A stretch of DNA of 7,566 nucleotides, from the NCBI GenBank assembly GCA_029938505.1, contig JAOZUV010000091.1, forward strand, positions 1-7,566, given 5' to 3'. The position numbers and the translations under genes are program-made. This document shows positions 5,456-7,566 of the stretch, one piece after another. Source of the stretch: Bacteroidales bacterium. GTDB taxonomy: Bacteria > Bacteroidota > Bacteroidia > Bacteroidales > GCA-2711565. The notes under the pieces are model-generated. The model saw only the letters and a list, made by a program, of their open reading frames with translations, was not told where the DNA came from and ran no database searches. The stretch's first letter is position 1; each line of letters opens with the position of its first letter.

Positions 5456-6277
5456 ATGAAAAAATACATTTTCTTATTATTAGCCTTGTTTTTATTAAAT
5501 TCTTTAAGTGCAAAAAAAACAATCATTCAAAGCTATTATCAGAAAACTCCAATAAAAATTGATGGCAATATTGATGATTGGGGAGATATGATGATTTTTG
5601 ATGAAAAGACATCAATTGTCAGCGATATTTCAAATGATCATGAATATATTTATGTAAAAATAAGGATTGCTAATTTTTATTCAATTAGTCGGCTTATGCG
5701 AGGGGGCTTTACTGTTTGGTTTAATGATGAAGGAAAATCAAGACCTAAAATTGGTATTGCTTTTCCGATAGTTAAAGATATTCCTCAACAAGACAAGCAG
5801 AATAAAAATCAATATGCAAAACTCACTAGAAGTGAGGCTGAGCAATTGCAAGCTAAAAAACTAGAAAATTTTAATATGAAGTTTACATCTGGTTTAGCGA
5901 GTATTAATGTTTTGGATAAAGATTTAAATGTGATTAAAAATCAGCAATTTAATACGAATGATGAGGGTTTGTGTGCCACACTTTTGTTGAAAGATGCTGA
6001 TTTATTTGTATATGAAGCAAGAATACCTTTAGATATTATTTTTGATAATAAGGAGGAGTTTTTAGCAGCAAAAAAGAAGTCGTTTTGTTTGGGTTATGAG
6101 TTTGGTAAATTTGTAGTTGAAGAATTTAAAAATAAACCGGGATCAAATCTACCTAGAGGGAATAATCAGATGGGGCGATATAATTATACTGCTCGTCGGC
6201 AAGTTAATTTGGGAGACCGAAGTAAAATACCGGCTGTATATACTTGGTACAAAAAAGTATATTTAAGTAATGAATAA
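5456..6277 (+). CDS. Secreted protein with CBM9/DOMON-like domain, function unknown
   Basis: A 273-residue exported protein. Seen: a classical signal peptide (KK at 2-3, leucine-rich core 5-14, SLSA site at 16-19). The mature start has KIDGNIDDWGD (34-44), the hallmark of CBM9-like beta-sandwich domains, followed by DISNDHEYIYVKIRIAN (57-73), then GGFTVWFNDEGKSRPKIGIAFP (83-104), a pattern I associate with a group of Bacteroidota secreted proteins of unknown role. A charged, glutamine-rich stretch (about 106-140) looks like a helical insertion, and EARIPLDIIFD (187-197) closes the sandwich. There is no enzyme motif, lipobox or C-terminal sorting domain. Known: CBM9-like modules bind sugars or heme in other proteins; here no ligand can be assigned. 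It has its own promoter, is divergent from the acyltransferase, and ends just before a strong terminator, so it is monocistronic. Confidence 0.85.
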   Translation: MKKYIFLLLALFLLNSLSAKKTIIQSYYQKTPIKIDGNIDDWGDMMIFDEKTSIVSDISNDHEYIYVKIRIANFYSISRLMRGGFTVWFNDEGKSRPKIGIAFPIVKDIPQQDKQNKNQYAKLTRSEAEQLQAKKLENFNMKFTSGLASINVLDKDLNVIKNQQFNTNDEGLCATLLLKDADLFVYEARIPLDIIFDNKEEFLAAKKKSFCLGYEFGKFVVEEFKNKPGSNLPRGNNQMGRYNYTARRQVNLGDRSKIPAVYTWYKKVYLSNE

Positions 6278-6313
6278 AAAAAAGCCTTCCAAAAATTTGG
6301 AAGGCTTTTTTTT
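6278..6313. terminator. Bidirectional intrinsic terminator
   Basis: GCCTTCCAAA (6284-6293) and TTTGGAAGGC (6296-6305) form a perfect G-C rich stem; because the innermost pairs cannot close a 2-nt loop, the real stem is about 8 bp. It is followed by eight T (6306-6313) on the plus strand and by six T on the minus strand (6283-6278). It begins right after the stop at 6277 and lies 12 bp beyond the 3' end of the convergent peptidase gene, so it serves both. Confidence 0.92.
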
Positions 6314-6317
6314 ATTT

Positions 6318-7566
6318 TTATTTGAGCCATTTATCAAGCCAATTGAAAAATGTACGTTGCCATAAAATAGCATTTTGTGGTTGTAATACCCAGTGGTTTT
6401 CATCTGGAAAGTATAAATACTCAGCTGGAATACCTTGTAAAACAGCTGCATTAAAAGCAGTCATTCCTTGAGTTACCACAACTCTATAATCTAATTCACC
6501 ATGAATACAAAGAATAGGGGTATCCCACTTCTCTACAAATTTATGAGGCGAATGAGCATAAATTTCTTCAATTTGTTTGTTGTCTTTCTCCCAAAATGGA
6601 CCACCTTTATCCCAATTCTCAAACCACATTTCTTCGGTTTCAAGATATTGAGCTTCTTCATTGAAAATACCATCGTGAGCAATAAAAGCTTTAAAACGAC
6701 CTTCGTGATTACCGGCCAAATAATACACTGCCCAGCCACCTGCGCTTGCTCCAATTGCACCTAATTTATCTTCATCAACGAAAGGTTCTTTCGCCATATA
6801 ATCAATTGCATTCAAATAATCTTGCATGCTTTTACCATGATAATCTCCACTGATTTGTTCTTGCCATGCCTGACCAAAACCGGAAACACCTCTCCGGGCT
6901 GGAGCAACAATAATGTAATCATTAGCAGCCATGATTTGATAATTCCAACGATAATGGAAACTCTGGCTTAATGGTCCTTGTGGCCCACCTTTACAATAAA
7001 GTAAGGTTGGGTATTTTTTGTTAGGATCGAAGTTTGGAGGATAAATAACAAAAACTTGAAGGTCTTTATTGTCATCTGTTTTTATCCAGCGTTCTTCAAC
7101 TTCACCCATACTTAATTGACCTAATAAATCTTTATTAGTGAAAGTGATTTGTTTTGCTTCACCATTTTCAGGATTGATTGCAAATAGTTCAGTAGGTAAT
7201 GACATGGTTTGCTTAGGTGCAATGATTTTATCATCGGCTAATGCAAGTCCTCTATAGTCATGTAAACCCTCAGTAATTTGAGTAATGTCGCCACTGTTTA
7301 AAGCAAACTTATATATTTGGAATGCCCCATGCCAATCACTATTGAAATAAATTTCTTTGCTATCTGGTGTCCATGTGATATTTCCTGCATTCTGATCAAA
7401 TTTTTTGGTTGCATAGGTTAGATCACCCGTTTTAAGATTCATGATAAACAGACGGTTTTTGTCTGATTCATAACCGTCTCTTTCCATGCTTTCCCAAGCC
7501 ATATAATTTCCGTCAGGAGAAAATACCGGGGCAATATCGAAACCCATCATTCCTTTGGTCATGTTT
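6318..7566 (-). CDS. S9 family peptidase, dipeptidyl-peptidase 5-like (C-terminal part, runs off right edge)
   Basis: A serine exopeptidase that releases dipeptides from peptide N-termini, if like Porphyromonas DPP5, which acts in the periplasm. Seen (numbered from the first Met in view, 7562): the end of a beta-propeller with WD40-like TolB repeats (FSPDG near 14, WTPDSKEIYF near 64, LFAINPENGEAKQIT), then an alpha/beta hydrolase domain from about 165. The catalytic triad is S273 in GASAGGW, D358 in HGELDYRV and H390 in ENHWVLQP. The blocks KGGPQGPLSQ, RWNYQIMAANDYIIVAPARRG and HDGIFN match DPP5-type enzymes closely. The frame continues past that Met to the edge (Asn codon at 7565-7563), so the Met is internal and some 250-300 N-terminal residues, with any signal peptide, are missing. 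Prolyl oligopeptidase or acylaminoacyl peptidase labels are less specific alternatives. It ends 12 bp from the shared terminator. Confidence 0.93.
   Translation of the reverse strand, partial: NMTKGMMGFDIAPVFSPDGNYMAWESMERDGYESDKNRLFIMNLKTGDLTYATKKFDQNAGNITWTPDSKEIYFNSDWHGAFQIYKFALNSGDITQITEGLHDYRGLALADDKIIAPKQTMSLPTELFAINPENGEAKQITFTNKDLLGQLSMGEVEERWIKTDDNKDLQVFVIYPPNFDPNKKYPTLLYCKGGPQGPLSQSFHYRWNYQIMAANDYIIVAPARRGVSGFGQAWQEQISGDYHGKSMQDYLNAIDYMAKEPFVDEDKLGAIGASAGGWAVYYLAGNHEGRFKAFIAHDGIFNEEAQYLETEEMWFENWDKGGPFWEKDNKQIEEIYAHSPHKFVEKWDTPILCIHGELDYRVVVTQGMTAFNAAVLQGIPAEYLYFPDENHWVLQPQNAILWQRTFFNWLDKWLK

Noticed and set aside
6263..6764. Short open frames on both strands over the 3' part of the peptidase gene
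   Set aside because: They overlap the conserved S9 peptidase and the terminator in other frames and show no recognisable motifs.
1..7566. CRISPR array, insertion sequence, tRNA or rRNA genes
   Set aside because: There is no regularly spaced direct repeat series, no transposase or terminal repeats around a gene, and no cloverleaf or rRNA-like sequence on either strand that I could recognise by eye.

Overview
The window comes from an AT-rich member of the Bacteroidota. The evidence is threefold: promoters of the TTTG / TAnnTTTG type used by this phylum, no clear Shine-Dalgarno sequences, and protein families typical of the group (DPP5-like S9 peptidase, DUF3471-type serine hydrolase, secreted KIDG..DDW protein). 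Placement nearer the Bacteroidales/Marinilabiliales is a guess from protein resemblance only.

Layout. At the left edge is the 5' part of a leftward nikR (nickel-responsive ribbon-helix-helix repressor), with a dyad just upstream of its start that looks like an autoregulatory operator. A 242-bp divergent spacer follows. It holds a cluster of AGTGCCTRAAGTG-like repeats in inverted arrangement and the rightward promoter of truA (tRNA pseudouridine synthase), which starts at TTG. Convergent to truA is a leftward run of five genes, in transcription order: a PlsC-like acyltransferase, a Sir2 deacylase, a secreted beta-lactamase-fold serine hydrolase, a Nudix hydrolase and a DUF456 membrane protein. 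The middle three are separated by only 9 and 3 bp, so they are very probably co-transcribed. Rightward from the acyltransferase promoter region is a gene for a secreted CBM9/DOMON-like protein. It ends in a strong bidirectional terminator shared with a convergent, leftward S9 peptidase resembling dipeptidyl-peptidase 5, whose N-terminal part lies beyond the right edge.

How the genes fit together. Most of this is ordinary chromosomal housekeeping and envelope biology: tRNA modification, nickel homeostasis, lipid acylation, protein deacylation, nucleotide clean-up and peptide breakdown. I do not see a complete new system such as a defence island, mobile element, CRISPR array or biosynthetic cluster. 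The items most worth a second look are the putative NikR operator over the nikR start site, the inverted repeat cluster at 311-402, the acyltransferase subgroup with altered HX4D and FPEGTR motifs, and the tight sir2 / serine hydrolase / Nudix gene set. There is no gene-free stretch longer than 300 bases.
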